Origin: Saccharothrix sp. NRRL B-16314 | GTDB lineage: Bacteria > Actinomycetota > Actinomycetes > Mycobacteriales > Pseudonocardiaceae | Reading direction: 5' to 3' | Assembly (NCBI RefSeq): GCF_000716595.1 | Contig: NZ_JNXC01000001.1 | Location: 620,001 to 684,000, forward strand | DNA: 64,000 bases | Shown: positions 42,558 to 51,534 of the stretch, one piece after another | Layout: every line of letters begins with the position of its first letter | How positions within the stretch are numbered: position 1 is the first letter of the stretch | The notes under the pieces: model-generated | Seen by the model: the letters and a program-made list of their open reading frames with translations, nothing else | What the model was told of the DNA's origin: nothing | Database searches by the model: none | Program-made: the position numbers and the translations under genes

Positions 42558-44090
42558 ATGACCCGCGCACGCAAGACCCCCGGCCGAGTCGCGTTCGTCG
42601 GCTCAGGTCCGGGCGACACCGGGCTGCTCACGGTCCGGGCCCGAGACCTGCTCCACAAGGCGGAGCTGGTGGTCACGGACCCGGACGTCCCGGCCGAGGT
42701 GGTGGCGCTGGTACCCGACGGCGTCGAGATCCGACCCGCCGTGGGCGACCCCGCCGACGTGGCGAAGGACCTGGTCGCCGAGGCGAAGAACGGCCACGCC
42801 GTGGTCCGACTGGTCGCCGGTGACCCGCTCACGCAGGACTCGGTGGTGAAGGAGGCGCAGGCCGTCTCCCGCACCACGATCGCCTTCGACGTCGTTCCCG
42901 GCGTGCCCGCCGGCACCGCGGTGCCCGCCTACGCGGGTGTCGCCCTCGGCGCCGTCCACACCGAAGCCGACGTCCGCGGCGTGGTGGAGTGGTCCGGCTT
43001 GGCGTCCGCGCCCGGCACGCTCGTGCTGCACGCCACCGGCGGTCACCTGGCCGAGGCCGCGTCCTCCCTGGTGGAGAACGGCCTGGCGCCGCAGACCCCG
43101 GTCGCGGTGACCTGCGACGGCACCGGCTTCGGCCAGCGCACGGTGGACACCACGCTGGCGTCCCTGGCCGCCGACGCCGGTGACCTGGGCGGCCCGCTGG
43201 TCGTCACGGTCGGAGCCGCCGTCGCCGGACGCCCGAAGCTCTCCTGGTGGGAGTCGCGAGCCCTGTACGGCTGGCGGGTCCTGGTGCCGCGCACGAAGGA
43301 GCAGGCGGGCGCGATGAGCGACCGGCTGCACGCGCACGGCGCCATCCCGGTGGAGGTGCCGACCATCTCGGTCGAGCCCCCGCGCAGCCCGGCGCAGATG
43401 GAGCGCTCGGTGAAGGGCCTGGTCGACGGCCGCTACCAGTGGGTCGTCTTCACCTCGACCAACGCCGTGCGCGCCGTGTGGGAGAAGTTCCGCGAGTTCG
43501 GCCTGGACGCCCGCGCGTTCTCCGGCGTGAAGATCGCCTGCGTCGGCGAGTCGACGGCGGCGAAGGTGCGCTCGTTCGGGATCATCCCGGAGCTGGTCCC
43601 GTCCGGCGAGCAGTCGTCCGAGGGCTTGCTGGCCGACTTCCCGCCGTACGACGACATACTGGACCCGGTGGATCGCGTCCTGCTCCCGCGAGCGGACATC
43701 GCCACCGAGACCCTGGCGGCCGGTCTGCGCGAACGCGGCTGGGAGATCGACGACGTGACGGCCTACCGGACCGTCCGCGCCGCCCCGCCGCCCGCGGACA
43801 CCCGCGAGATGATCAAGTCCGGCGGGTTCGACGCGGTGTGCTTCACCTCGTCGTCCACGGTCCGGAACCTGGTCGGCATCGCGGGCAAGCCGCATGCGCG
43901 CACACTGGTGGCGTGCATCGGCCCGCAGACCGCGGAGACGGCACGCGAGTTCGGCCTCCGGGTCGACGTGCAGCCGGAGGACGCCAACGTCCCGGCCCTG
44001 GTGGACGCCCTGGCGCAGCACGCCGCGAGGCTGCGCGCCGAAGGCGCCCTACCGCCACCGCGCAAGACCAAGCGCTTGCGCCGGTCGTAA
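42558..44090 (+). CDS. hemD: Fused uroporphyrinogen-III C-methyltransferase / uroporphyrinogen-III synthase
   Basis: A 510-residue fusion. Residues 1-245 form a SUMT/CobA-like methyltransferase domain (VAFVGSGPGDTGLLTVRA, RLVAGDPL). Residues 250-500 form a HemD domain (GWRVLVPRTKEQAGAMSDRL, VVFTSTNAVRAV, CFTSSSTVRNLVGI). The HemD half closes uroporphyrinogen III. The CobA half seems diverged, and whether it still methylates is unclear. GGGGAG at 42545-42550 supports the ATG at 42558 over 42543. This fusion is standard in actinobacteria. Confidence 0.93.
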   Translation: MTRARKTPGRVAFVGSGPGDTGLLTVRARDLLHKAELVVTDPDVPAEVVALVPDGVEIRPAVGDPADVAKDLVAEAKNGHAVVRLVAGDPLTQDSVVKEAQAVSRTTIAFDVVPGVPAGTAVPAYAGVALGAVHTEADVRGVVEWSGLASAPGTLVLHATGGHLAEAASSLVENGLAPQTPVAVTCDGTGFGQRTVDTTLASLAADAGDLGGPLVVTVGAAVAGRPKLSWWESRALYGWRVLVPRTKEQAGAMSDRLHAHGAIPVEVPTISVEPPRSPAQMERSVKGLVDGRYQWVVFTSTNAVRAVWEKFREFGLDARAFSGVKIACVGESTAAKVRSFGIIPELVPSGEQSSEGLLADFPPYDDILDPVDRVLLPRADIATETLAAGLRERGWEIDDVTAYRTVRAAPPPADTREMIKSGGFDAVCFTSSSTVRNLVGIAGKPHARTLVACIGPQTAETAREFGLRVDVQPEDANVPALVDALAQHAARLRAEGALPPPRKTKRLRRS

Positions 44091-44104
44091 GAAGTTCGAA
44101 GTGA

Positions 44105-44132
44105 GTCGGGGTCGCCTTCGTGCGGCCCCGAC
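44105..44132 (+). terminator. Hairpin between hemD and hemB
   Basis: GTCGGGGTCGC (44105-44115) pairs with GCGGCCCCGAC (44122-44132), 11 bp with one G-U, around a CTTCGT loop, and is followed by CTCGTT. It may end the rex-hemACD transcript or attenuate read-through into hemB, which starts 21 bp later. Confidence 0.6.
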
Positions 44133-44153
44133 CTCGTTCCAGGGAGTACCACC

Positions 44154-45131
44154 GTGTTCCCAGCCCACCGCCCCCGTCGCCTGCGCACCACGCCGGCCAT
44201 GCGCCGCCTGGTCGGCGAGACGACCGTGCGCCCCAGGCAGCTGGTGCTGCCCATGTTCGTCAAGGAAGGCGCGGACGCGCCGGTCGAGATCAAGAGCATG
44301 CCCGGTGTGGTCCAGCACACCCGCGAGTCGCTGCGCAAGGCCGCGGTCGAGGCGGTGCAGGCCGGTGTGGGCGGGCTGATGCTGTTCGGCGTGCCCGCCG
44401 AGCGGGACGCGGTCGGCTCCGGCGCGACCGACCCGGACGGCATCCTGAACGCCGCCCTGCGCGACCTCCGCCACGAACTCGGCGACGCCACCGTCCTCAT
44501 GTCCGACTGCTGCCTGGACGAGTTCACCGACCACGGCCACTGCGGCGTGCTCACGCCCGACGGCGCGGTCGACAACGACGCCACGCTGGAGGTCTACGGC
44601 GAGATGGCCGTGGCCCAGGCGCAGGCCGGGGCCCACGTGGTCGGGCCCAGCGGGATGATGGACGGCCAGATCGGGTTCATCCGCACCGCGCTGGACGAGG
44701 CCGGGCTCACCGACACCGGCATCCTCGCCTACAGCGCCAAGTACGCGTCCGCCCTCTACGGACCGTTCCGCGAGGCGGTCGAGTCGCAGCTCCAGGGCGA
44801 CCGCAAGACCTACCAGCAGGACCCTGCGAACGCCCGTGAAGCGCTCCGCGAGGTCGCGCTCGACCTGGCCGAGGGCGCCGACATGGTCATGGTCAAGCCG
44901 GCGCTGCCGTACCTGGACGTGCTCAAGGCCGTCGCCGAGATCTCCGACGTGCCGGTCGCGGCGTACCAGATCTCCGGCGAGTACGCGATGGTCGAGGCCG
45001 CGGCCCGCAACGGCTGGATCGAGCGCGAGCGGACCGTGCTGGAGACGCTGACGTCGATCCGCCGGGCCGGCGCGGACATCGTGCTCACGTACTGGGCCGT
45101 GGAAGCCGCCGCCTGGCTGGACCGGGAATGA
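44154..45131 (+). CDS. hemB: Delta-aminolevulinic acid dehydratase (porphobilinogen synthase)
   Basis: A 325-residue enzyme condensing two ALA to porphobilinogen. It has [12 protein letters not shown], the metal-binding Cys-rich loop [16 protein letters not shown] (zinc type), [14 protein letters not shown], catalytic Lys in YSAKYAS and [10 protein letters not shown], and ISGEYAM. GGGAG just upstream supports the GTG start. It follows a possible terminator after hemD and overlaps the next membrane-protein gene by 4 bp (ATGA). Confidence 0.96.
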   Translation: MFPAHRPRRLRTTPAMRRLVGETTVRPRQLVLPMFVKEGADAPVEIKSMPGVVQHTRESLRKAAVEAVQAGVGGLMLFGVPAERDAVGSGATDPDGILNAALRDLRHELGDATVLMSDCCLDEFTDHGHCGVLTPDGAVDNDATLEVYGEMAVAQAQAGAHVVGPSGMMDGQIGFIRTALDEAGLTDTGILAYSAKYASALYGPFREAVESQLQGDRKTYQQDPANAREALREVALDLAEGADMVMVKPALPYLDVLKAVAEISDVPVAAYQISGEYAMVEAAARNGWIERERTVLETLTSIRRAGADIVLTYWAVEAAAWLDRE

Positions 45132-45700
45132 CCGCGCCGAACCGGTCCAAGCCCGGCAAGCGCGCCAAGCCGCCGAAGCCGACGCCGCCCAAGCCGATCG
45201 ACCTGGCGCGGTGGCTGTTCATCCTCAGCGCCGTCGTCGGCATGGGCCGCTTCCTGCACCAGCTCTCCGACCGCGAGACGCTGATCGCGATGCTGCGCGA
45301 GGACCTGGTGGCGCGCGGGATGAAGGCCGGTCAGGACGAGCTGGACGCGGCGATGACCGGCGCCATCGGGTTCGGGCTGCTGCTGGCGATCGCGTTCGTG
45401 CTGGTCTACGCCCTGTTCGCGAACAAGATGGCGGCCGGGCTGAACTGGGCGCGGATCGTGGTGACCGTGCTCGCGGGCATCGGGGTCGCCTTCGGTTCGC
45501 TGCAGCTGCTCGCGGTCGCCGCGGGCGGGTTGGCACTGGCCGAGTTCGCGGTGAGCCCCGTCGTGCTGGTGCTGAGCGGGGTGACGATGGTCATCGACGC
45601 GACGGTCATCGTGCTGATGTACCGGCCATCAGTTTCCGGGTACTTCAGATCAGTGCGTTCCGTCAGCGTCAATCCACCACATGTAGCTAACGGATTGTGA
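45128..45700 (+). CDS. Small membrane protein with Lys/Pro-rich N-terminus (family member 1)
   Basis: A 190-residue protein. A Lys/Pro-rich N-terminal 25 residues are followed by about four hydrophobic segments (near 30-48, 75-97, 105-130 and 137-160). The [15 protein letters not shown] segment recurs in modified form in the next genes. It overlaps hemB by 4 bp and so is probably translated with it, like the membrane protein after hemB in mycobacteria. The function is unknown. Confidence 0.75.
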   Translation: MTAPNRSKPGKRAKPPKPTPPKPIDLARWLFILSAVVGMGRFLHQLSDRETLIAMLREDLVARGMKAGQDELDAAMTGAIGFGLLLAIAFVLVYALFANKMAAGLNWARIVVTVLAGIGVAFGSLQLLAVAAGGLALAEFAVSPVVLVLSGVTMVIDATVIVLMYRPSVSGYFRSVRSVSVNPPHVANGL

Positions 45701-45730
45701 TTTCTGGTCGACGGAGTGGCGCAGTCCACC

Positions 45731-45736
45731 TACCGT
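45731..45736 (+). promoter_or_regulatory. -10 element (TACCGT) for the 45744 membrane-protein gene
   Basis: TACCGT ends 7 nt before the ATG at 45744, and no ribosome binding site is present. The transcript is probably leaderless. Confidence 0.55.
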
Positions 45737-45743
45737 CCGTCGC

Positions 45744-46361
45744 ATGACCAATCCGAACGACCCTTACAACCAGGGCGGCTACAACCAGGGCGGGCAGCCC
45801 CAGCAGCCCGGTTACCCGCAGCAGCAGCCCGGCTACCCCCAGCAGGGTGGGTACCCCCAGCAGGGTGGCTACCCGCCGGCCGCGCCGCCGCTGAGCCAGA
45901 GCGAGCTCAACGCGCCCGCGCGCCCGAAGTCCGTCGACACGGCGTACCTGCTGTGGCTCATCGCCGCGGGCATCGGCATCCTGGCGAACCTGATCGGCTT
46001 CTTCACCGCCGAGGCGCTGGCCAAGCAGACCCTGGAGTCGCTCAACCTCGACGCCTCGGGTGTCGAGATCGAGCCGAGCTACGGCTCGCTGATCTTCAGC
46101 CTGGCGATCTCGCTGGTGTGGATCCTGGTCGTGATGCAGATGCGCAAGGGCGCCAACTGGGCCCGGATCCTGCTGACCGTGCTCGGCGGCCTCTCCATCC
46201 TCTTCGGCCTGATCGGCCTGCTCGCGATCGGCCTGCTGTTCGCGATCGGCGCCATGGGTGCGATCCAGGGCCTGCTGGGCGTGGCACAGCTGGCTGTGAT
46301 CATCGGCGCCATCGTCTTCATGTTCAAGTCGGACTCGAACTACTACTTCAAGGCGAGCTGA
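45744..46361 (+). CDS. Membrane protein with Gln/Pro/Gly/Tyr repeats (family member 2)
   Basis: A 205-residue protein. Residues 1-50 are YPQQGG/QQPGYPQQ repeats, encoded by about 18-24-bp DNA repeats between 45760 and 45875. Four hydrophobic segments follow (near 70-92, 118-135, 142-172 and 178-198). GANWARILLTVLGGL matches the motif of the neighbouring genes. Such Q/P/G/Y tails are common on cytoplasmic ends of actinobacterial membrane proteins. The function is unknown. A 12-bp-stem hairpin follows the stop. Confidence 0.75.
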   Translation: MTNPNDPYNQGGYNQGGQPQQPGYPQQQPGYPQQGGYPQQGGYPPAAPPLSQSELNAPARPKSVDTAYLLWLIAAGIGILANLIGFFTAEALAKQTLESLNLDASGVEIEPSYGSLIFSLAISLVWILVVMQMRKGANWARILLTVLGGLSILFGLIGLLAIGLLFAIGAMGAIQGLLGVAQLAVIIGAIVFMFKSDSNYYFKAS

Positions 46362-46376
46362 CCTGAGGTAACAGGT

Positions 46377-46409
46377 GTGCTGTCCACCGCCTGTCGTGGT
46401 GGACAGCAC
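46377..46409 (+). terminator. 12-bp hairpin after the 45744 gene
   Basis: GTGCTGTCCACC (46377-46388) pairs perfectly with GGTGGACAGCAC (46398-46409) around a 9-nt loop. It lies 16 bp past one stop and 14 bp before the next promoter, so it fits a terminator. Confidence 0.7.
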
Positions 46410-46422
46410 CCCGAGCCCGCCC

Positions 46423-46428
46423 TAGCGT
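46423..46428 (+). promoter_or_regulatory. -10 element (TAGCGT) for the 46437 gene
   Basis: TAGCGT ends 8 nt before the GTG at 46437, in line with other leaderless genes in the window. Confidence 0.5.
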
Positions 46429-46436
46429 TCCCAGGC

Positions 46437-46937
46437 GTGACGACCCCTCACGACCCCGACGAACCGCCACCAGGGAGCCGGGCCGACTCGTCCGCCGAGC
46501 CCGCCCTGACGCGGCCCCGGGAGTTGACGCTGTCCTTCTGGCTGTGGCTGACGGCCGCCGGGCTGCTCCTCGTGTCCTCGCTGTTCCTGGTGACCCAGCG
46601 CGACGCGTTGGTCGAAAGCGCCCGTCAGGCCAACCGGGGCCGGGACTTCACCGAGGATCAGCTCCAGGCGGGGGCGACCGGTCTGCTGATGATCGTCCTG
46701 ATCGGCGCGCTGGTCGTGGGTGGCCTCATCGTGTTCTTCGCGATCAAGAGCCGGACCGGGCGCGGTTGGACGCGGATCGCGTTGACCGTGATGGCACCGG
46801 TCGTGTTCCTGTACGGGATGTTCCTCGCCATGCCCGAGTTCAGCCTGGTCATCACGCTGGTGGTGGCCGCTGCCGTGGTGACGATGTACTTGCCCGCCTC
46901 GAAGGCGTACTTCGACGCCGTGAAAGAGGCCGGATGA
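46437..46937 (+). CDS. Small membrane protein (family member 3)
   Basis: A 166-residue protein with a hydrophilic Pro/Asp/Glu-rich N-terminus of 30 residues and four hydrophobic segments (near 33-52, 80-102, 112-128 and 133-152). The FWLWLTAAGLLLVSSLF and GRGWTRIALTVMAPV segments align by eye with those of genes at 45128, 45744 and 46934. It overlaps the next gene by 4 bp (ATGA). The function is unknown. Confidence 0.72.
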   Translation: MTTPHDPDEPPPGSRADSSAEPALTRPRELTLSFWLWLTAAGLLLVSSLFLVTQRDALVESARQANRGRDFTEDQLQAGATGLLMIVLIGALVVGGLIVFFAIKSRTGRGWTRIALTVMAPVVFLYGMFLAMPEFSLVITLVVAAAVVTMYLPASKAYFDAVKEAG

Positions 46938-47335
46938 CCGGGCAGCCGCCGGCGGTGGTGCGCGGTGCGGTCGGCGTGTGGTTCGCGCTGGGTGCGTTCG
47001 GCCTGCTGACGAACATCTACCTGTGGTTGCGGCGCGACGAGCTGGAGGAGTCGGCGGTCCGCGCCGGCGACGACCCGGCGAACGTGACCGGCATCCTGGC
47101 GCAGTTGACCATCGTCGCGGTGGGCTTCGCGCTCGGCTACGGCCTGTTCGGCTGGCTGCTGAAGCTGGGCCGGCGGTGGGCCCGCGGCGTGCTCACCGGA
47201 GTGGCCGTGCTGCACGTGCTGTGGATCGTGCTGCCGGGGGCGAGCGCGGTGAACACGGTGACGTTGTTGCTGATCGCTGTCGGATTGGCCCTCACCTGGC
47301 TGCGCGGTACGGCACAGTGGGTGAAGCAGCACTGA
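46934..47335 (+). CDS. Small membrane protein (family member 4)
   Basis: A 133-residue protein with almost no N-terminal tail and four hydrophobic segments (near 9-28, 55-77, 83-102 and 105-122). It shares the layout and a GRRWARGVLTGVAVL segment with its neighbours. The ATG overlaps the previous stop by 4 bp. The function is unknown. Confidence 0.72.
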   Translation: MTGQPPAVVRGAVGVWFALGAFGLLTNIYLWLRRDELEESAVRAGDDPANVTGILAQLTIVAVGFALGYGLFGWLLKLGRRWARGVLTGVAVLHVLWIVLPGASAVNTVTLLLIAVGLALTWLRGTAQWVKQH

Positions 47336-47417
47336 ACCCCGCGGAGATGCCCATGTCCGAACGGACCCGTTCACCTCGCCCCGCGAGATCACGCCCCTTC
47401 CGCCCGGCGGTGACGGG

Positions 47418-48014
47418 ATGACCCATCCACCTTCCGGGCCGGAGCAGCACGGGCAGCAGCCCTTCGACCAGTACGGGCAGTCCATGCGGCCGGTGGACTA
47501 CCCGCAGGCCGGGCCGCAGCCGTCCGGCCGGTTCCCAGGCCAGTTCCCCGGTCAGCACTACCCCGGCCCGCAGTTCCCCGGCCAGATGCGGAACGTCGAC
47601 CAGTTCACCACGGCGCTCGTCCGGCCGCGGGCGGTCGTGGTGGCGTTCGTGCTGTGGTTGCTGGCGGCGTTGTCGTGGCCCGTGGGCACGGTGCTGCGGA
47701 CGTTGGCCGAGGACGGGTTCGACGGGTTCGGCACGATCATGACGTTGTTCTTCACCGGGTGCCTCGGCATCGGCGGGGTGCTGGGCGCGGTGGCGTTCGT
47801 GGGTGGCAGCTACCACGCGCGGCTCGCCCTGGTCGGCGGCTCGATGGTGATCGGTGTCTTCGCGCTCGCCGCCGCGATCGTCGCGGCCCGGGACGGTGGG
47901 ACCGAGACGGTCGCGTGGGTGGTGATCGTGTCGCGGCTGGTGCTGCCCGCGGCGGCGGCGGTGTGCAGCTTCCTGCCGGGTACCAGGCAGTTCTTCGCGG
48001 GGAACCTCGGCTAG
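47418..48014 (+). CDS. Membrane protein with Pro/Gln-rich N-terminus (family member 5)
   Basis: A 198-residue protein. The first 60 residues are Gln/Pro/Gly/Phe-rich with FPGQFPGQHYPGPQFPGQ repeats. Four hydrophobic segments follow (near 73-92, 107-128, 134-152 and 163-182), starting with VVAFVLWLLAALSWPVG, which resembles the first helix of the other family members. The stop overlaps the next start by one base (TAGTG). The function is unknown. Confidence 0.72.
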   Translation: MTHPPSGPEQHGQQPFDQYGQSMRPVDYPQAGPQPSGRFPGQFPGQHYPGPQFPGQMRNVDQFTTALVRPRAVVVAFVLWLLAALSWPVGTVLRTLAEDGFDGFGTIMTLFFTGCLGIGGVLGAVAFVGGSYHARLALVGGSMVIGVFALAAAIVAARDGGTETVAWVVIVSRLVLPAAAAVCSFLPGTRQFFAGNLG

Positions 48015-48463
48015 TGGACCAGCCCACGCTGTACGTCGAGTCGGGCGCGTCCTGGTGGCCCCTGCTGTGGGGTCCGGTGTTCGCCCTGCTCGGGGTGGGG
48101 GTCGAAGGGCTGACCGGCACGTTCCGGCCGCTGTTGTGGTTCGTGGTGGCGCTCGGGTTGTTCCTGCCCACGGTGCTGTGGGTGCAGGGGCGGCGGCGGC
48201 TCTACGCCGTACGCCTGACGCCGGTCGCGCTGCACCAGGGGCGGGAGGAGCTGGCGATCGGGGACGTCGAGACGGTCGACGGCGTCGAGCCGCGGGCCGG
48301 GGTGAAGGTGCTGGGCGGTGGCTGGGACCTGCCCCGTGGCACGGAGGCGGTGCCGATCCGGCTGGTCGACGGCACGGTGGTGATGGGCTGGGCGCGGGAC
48401 GCGGACGCGTTGCGGACCGGGATGGCGAGGCTGCTGGAGCTGAAGGGCGCTGACGGCCGGTGA
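48014..48463 (+). CDS. Two-helix membrane protein, unknown function
   Basis: A 149-residue protein. Two hydrophobic segments (near 14-32 and 37-56) are followed by a soluble domain of about 90 residues ending in PIRLVDGTVVMGWARDADAL. The layout resembles DUF3093/PH-like actinobacterial membrane proteins, but the match is weak. The GTG is set by the one-base overlap with the previous stop, and the gene overlaps the next by 4 bp (GTGA). Confidence 0.6.
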   Translation: MDQPTLYVESGASWWPLLWGPVFALLGVGVEGLTGTFRPLLWFVVALGLFLPTVLWVQGRRRLYAVRLTPVALHQGREELAIGDVETVDGVEPRAGVKVLGGGWDLPRGTEAVPIRLVDGTVVMGWARDADALRTGMARLLELKGADGR

Positions 48464-49032
48464 CGAGCGCGGCGAACCCGGAGGCCGGCGGTCTGGAGCC
48501 TGGTGGCCCAGAGCGCGATGGTCCGGAGCGCGCTGGCCCGGACCCCGCTGGCCTGGACCCCGTTGGCCCGGAGCGCGGTGGCCCAGTGCCCAGCGGTCCG
48601 GAGCGTGGTGGTTCGGGACAGGGTGGTTCGGAGCAGGGCGAGCTGCGGCCGGCTGGTTCGGAGCAGGAGGGTCGGGGACGTGAGAAGCTGACCGACGTGA
48701 CTGCGGCCACCGTCGACACCGAGACCGAGCCGGAAACCGGCGAGCCCACGCTGCACCAGCCGAAGCGCGCGTACATCGCCGTGGGCGAGGTGGTGCTCGT
48801 GGCGCTGCTCGTGCCGGCCGCCGTGTGGTGCTGGCACCAGGGTGTCGTCCACTACAGCTTCCCCGTGCCCGACCAGCCGCCGCTGGAGTCGACCCGGTTC
48901 AGGGGCAACTGGATCGGCGCGTCGGTCGGCCTGGTCACCGTGGCCGGCGTCCTGCTGCTCGACGCGGTCCGCCAGACCGTGCTCGCGGTCCGCACCCGTG
49001 GTCGGAAGCAGGTCGAAGAACCCGACGTGTGA
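48460..49032 (+). CDS. Membrane protein with GPERx pentapeptide repeats at the N-terminus
   Basis: A 190-residue protein if started at the GTG at 48460, which overlaps the previous gene by 4 bp. Residues 11-70 are 12 pentapeptide repeats of the type G-P-E-R-x. Then come an acidic linker, two hydrophobic segments (near 107-125 and 149-170) and a basic tail. The GTG at 48697 could start a form lacking the repeats (about 111 residues). The function is unknown. It ends next to hemL with overlapping start and stop codons. Confidence 0.65.
   Translation: MTSAANPEAGGLEPGGPERDGPERAGPDPAGLDPVGPERGGPVPSGPERGGSGQGGSEQGELRPAGSEQEGRGREKLTDVTAATVDTETEPETGEPTLHQPKRAYIAVGEVVLVALLVPAAVWCWHQGVVHYSFPVPDQPPLESTRFRGNWIGASVGLVTVAGVLLLDAVRQTVLAVRTRGRKQVEEPDV
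48490..48669 (+). repeat. Twelve 15-bp tandem repeats coding G-P-E-R-x
   Basis: In-frame 15-bp units of the type GGCCCGGAGCGCGGT run through 48490-48669. The central units are well conserved and the ends diverge. The unit length is a multiple of three, so copy-number changes would keep the reading frame. Confidence 0.85.
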
Positions 49033-49043
49033 GACTGGACCCC

Positions 49044-50333
49044 GTGACAGCGACGCGATCCCAGGAACTGTTCGAGCGCGCGGCGGCGGTGATCCCAGGT
49101 GGCGTGAACTCCCCGGTCCGGGCCTTCCACTCGGTCGGCGGCACGCCGAGGTTCATGGTCCGCGGCGAGGGCCCGCACCTGTGGGACGCCGACGGCAACC
49201 GGTACGTCGACCTGGTGTCGTCGTGGGGCCCGATGATCCTCGGGCACGCCCACCCGGACGTCGTGAAGGCGGTCCGGGACGCGGCCGTGCACGGCCTGTC
49301 GTTCGGCACGCCCACCGAGGGCGAGATCGAGCTGGCCGAGGAGATCATCGACCGGGTCGACCCCGTGCACCAGGTCCGGCTGGTCAACTCCGGCACCGAG
49401 GCCACCATGAGCGCGATCCGGCTGGCCCGCGGGTTCACCGGCCGCCGCAAGATCGTCAAGTTCGCCGGCTGCTACCACGGCCACGTGGACGCGCTGCTCG
49501 CCCAGGCGGGCTCCGGCGTCGCCACGCTCGGCCTGCCGACCTCGCCGGGGGTCACCGGCGCGCAGGCCGCGGACACGCTGGTGCTGCCGTACAACGACAT
49601 CGAGGCCGTCCGGCAGGCGTTCGCCGAGAACGACGGCGAGATCGCGTGCGTGATCACCGAGGCCGCGGCGGGCAACATGGGTGCGATCGCGCCCAAGCAC
49701 AACGCCGAGCTCAAGGAGCTGTGCCGGGCCAACGGCGCGCTGCTGATCATGGACGAGGTCATGACCGGCTTCCGCGTGTCCTACGCCGGCTGGTACGGCC
49801 TGGAGAACGTCGAGGGCGACCTCTACACGTTCGGCAAGGTGATGTCCGGCGGCCTGCCCGCGGCGGCGTTCGGCGGCCGGTCCGACGTGATGGCGAAGCT
49901 CGCACCGGCGGGCCCGGTCTACCAGGCGGGCACGCTGTCCGGCAACCCCGTCGCGGTGGCGGCGGGCCTGGCCACGCTGCGCGCCGCGACCCACGACGTC
50001 TACCGCCTCCTCGACGCCAACGCGACCCGTCTCGGCGCGCTGTTCACCGCCGCGCTCACCGACGCGGGCGTGCGGCACCGGGTGCAGTTCGCGGGCAACC
50101 TGGTCAGCGTGTTCTTCACCGAGGACGAGGTGACCGACTACGCGGGCGCGCAGGCGGCCGAGACGTGGCGCTTCCCACCGTTCTTCCACGCCCTGCTGGA
50201 ACGGGGCGTGTACCCGCCGCCGAGCGCCTACGAGGCGTGGTTCGTCAACGCGGCCATGACCGACGAGGACTTCCAGGTGATCGCGGACGCCCTGCCGCAC
50301 GCCGCTCGGGCCGCCGCGGAGGCGACAACGTGA
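49044..50333 (+). CDS. hemL: Glutamate-1-semialdehyde 2,1-aminomutase
   Basis: A 429-residue PLP enzyme converting glutamate-1-semialdehyde to 5-aminolevulinate, the step after HemA. It opens with [24 protein letters not shown] and has [26 protein letters not shown] and [16 protein letters not shown]. With the GTG at 49044 the PLP Lys is residue 265, the same number as in classic HemL, which supports this start over the GTG at 49029. It overlaps the phosphatase gene by 4 bp and heads the hemL-phosphatase-tlpA group. Confidence 0.95.
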   Translation: MTATRSQELFERAAAVIPGGVNSPVRAFHSVGGTPRFMVRGEGPHLWDADGNRYVDLVSSWGPMILGHAHPDVVKAVRDAAVHGLSFGTPTEGEIELAEEIIDRVDPVHQVRLVNSGTEATMSAIRLARGFTGRRKIVKFAGCYHGHVDALLAQAGSGVATLGLPTSPGVTGAQAADTLVLPYNDIEAVRQAFAENDGEIACVITEAAAGNMGAIAPKHNAELKELCRANGALLIMDEVMTGFRVSYAGWYGLENVEGDLYTFGKVMSGGLPAAAFGGRSDVMAKLAPAGPVYQAGTLSGNPVAVAAGLATLRAATHDVYRLLDANATRLGALFTAALTDAGVRHRVQFAGNLVSVFFTEDEVTDYAGAQAAETWRFPPFFHALLERGVYPPPSAYEAWFVNAAMTDEDFQVIADALPHAARAAAEATT

Positions 50334-50959
50334 CACGGACCGTCATCCACATGCTCAGGCACGGCGAGGTGCACAACCCGACGGGCATCCTGTACGGCCG
50401 CCTGCCGGGCTTCAAGCTGTCCGAACGCGGCCAGAAGCAGGCGCTGACGGTGGCCGAGCACCTGGCCGACCACGACATCGCGCACGTCGTGGCGTCACCG
50501 CTGGACCGGGCGCAGCAGACCGCCTCACCGATCGCCGACTCGCACCGGCTGGAACTGGCCACCGACGACCGGCTGATCGAGGCGGACAACCAGTTCGAGG
50601 GCCTGCGGGTGGCCGTCGGCGACGGCGCGCTCCGCTCGCCGCAGCACTGGCCGAAGCTGGTGAACCCGTTCCGTCCGTCGTGGGGCGAGCCGTACCTGGA
50701 GATCGCGCACCGGATGCTCGGCGCGGTCCAGCGGGCGCGGGCGGAGGCCGAGGGCCACGAGGCGGTGTGCGTGTCCCACCAGCTGCCGATCTGGACGCTG
50801 CGGCGGTTCCTGGAGGGCAAGCGGATGTGGCACGACCCGCGTCGGCGGGAGTGCTCGCTGGCGTCGTTGACGAGCCTGGTGTTCGACGGGGAGCAGCTGG
50901 TCCGCGTGGTCTACACGGAACCGGTCGGCGCGACGAACCCGAGGGTGACCGGGGCATGA
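50330..50959 (+). CDS. Histidine phosphatase superfamily protein
   Basis: A 209-residue protein with the RHG motif [10 protein letters not shown] (His about 11), [14 protein letters not shown] and the second catalytic His in [11 protein letters not shown]. It is a phosphoglycerate-mutase-like phosphatase of unknown substrate. The GTG start overlaps hemL and the stop overlaps the TlpA-like gene, each by 4 bp. The same order (hemL, phosphatase, thioredoxin-like, ccdA) is found in mycobacteria. Confidence 0.85.
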   Translation: MTRTVIHMLRHGEVHNPTGILYGRLPGFKLSERGQKQALTVAEHLADHDIAHVVASPLDRAQQTASPIADSHRLELATDDRLIEADNQFEGLRVAVGDGALRSPQHWPKLVNPFRPSWGEPYLEIAHRMLGAVQRARAEAEGHEAVCVSHQLPIWTLRRFLEGKRMWHDPRRRECSLASLTSLVFDGEQLVRVVYTEPVGATNPRVTGA

Positions 50960-51534
50960 GAGTGGTCAAGGCGGCGCTGCTGGCGGCGTTGTTGCTGGTC
51001 ACGTCCTGCACGTCCGGTGGGGACGAGCCGGTGGTCGGGTCGGAGTTCCAGCTCGTCGCGCCGAACGGCGAGACGCGGCTCCGCTACGACGGCGACGAGC
51101 GCAAGGGCATCAAGGGACTGACCGGCCCGAGCCTGATGGAGGACGACAAGACGATCTCCCTGGACGACTACCAGGGCAAGGTCGTGGTGGTGAACCTCTG
51201 GGGCGCCTGGTGCCCGCCGTGCCGTACGGAGGCGCCGGAGCTCCAGAAGGTGCAGGACGAGACCGGGCCGCTGGGCGTGCAGGTGCTGGGCATCGACGTC
51301 AAGGAGAACTCGACCGAGTCGCCGCGCGACTTCATGACCAACCGCGGCCTGACGTACCCGTCGATCTACGACGAGTCCGGGCGGGTGATGCTCTCGTTCC
51401 GCGGGCTGCCGCCGAACACCGTGCCGTCCACGTTCGTGCTGGACAAGCAGCACCGCGTTGCGGCGGCGTTCCTCGGCGGCGTGATCGCGTCCGACCTGCT
51501 GCCGCTGGTCAAGGAGCTGGCCGCGGAGGCGTAG
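50956..51534 (+). CDS. TlpA/ResA-like thiol-disulfide oxidoreductase lipoprotein
   Basis: A 192-residue exported thioredoxin-fold protein. A lipobox LVTSC at about residues 15-19 anchors it outside the membrane. The redox motif WCPPC places Cys86 and Cys89 in NLWGAWCPPCRTEAPEL, and the cis-Pro lies in TVPSTFVLD. It would reduce heme-binding CxxCH cysteines of apocytochrome c, with electrons passed by CcdA, whose gene lies about 1.2 kb downstream. The M64 peptidase gene is inserted in between and overlaps its 3' end by 26 bp. Confidence 0.88.
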   Translation: MRVVKAALLAALLLVTSCTSGGDEPVVGSEFQLVAPNGETRLRYDGDERKGIKGLTGPSLMEDDKTISLDDYQGKVVVVNLWGAWCPPCRTEAPELQKVQDETGPLGVQVLGIDVKENSTESPRDFMTNRGLTYPSIYDESGRVMLSFRGLPPNTVPSTFVLDKQHRVAAAFLGGVIASDLLPLVKELAAEA

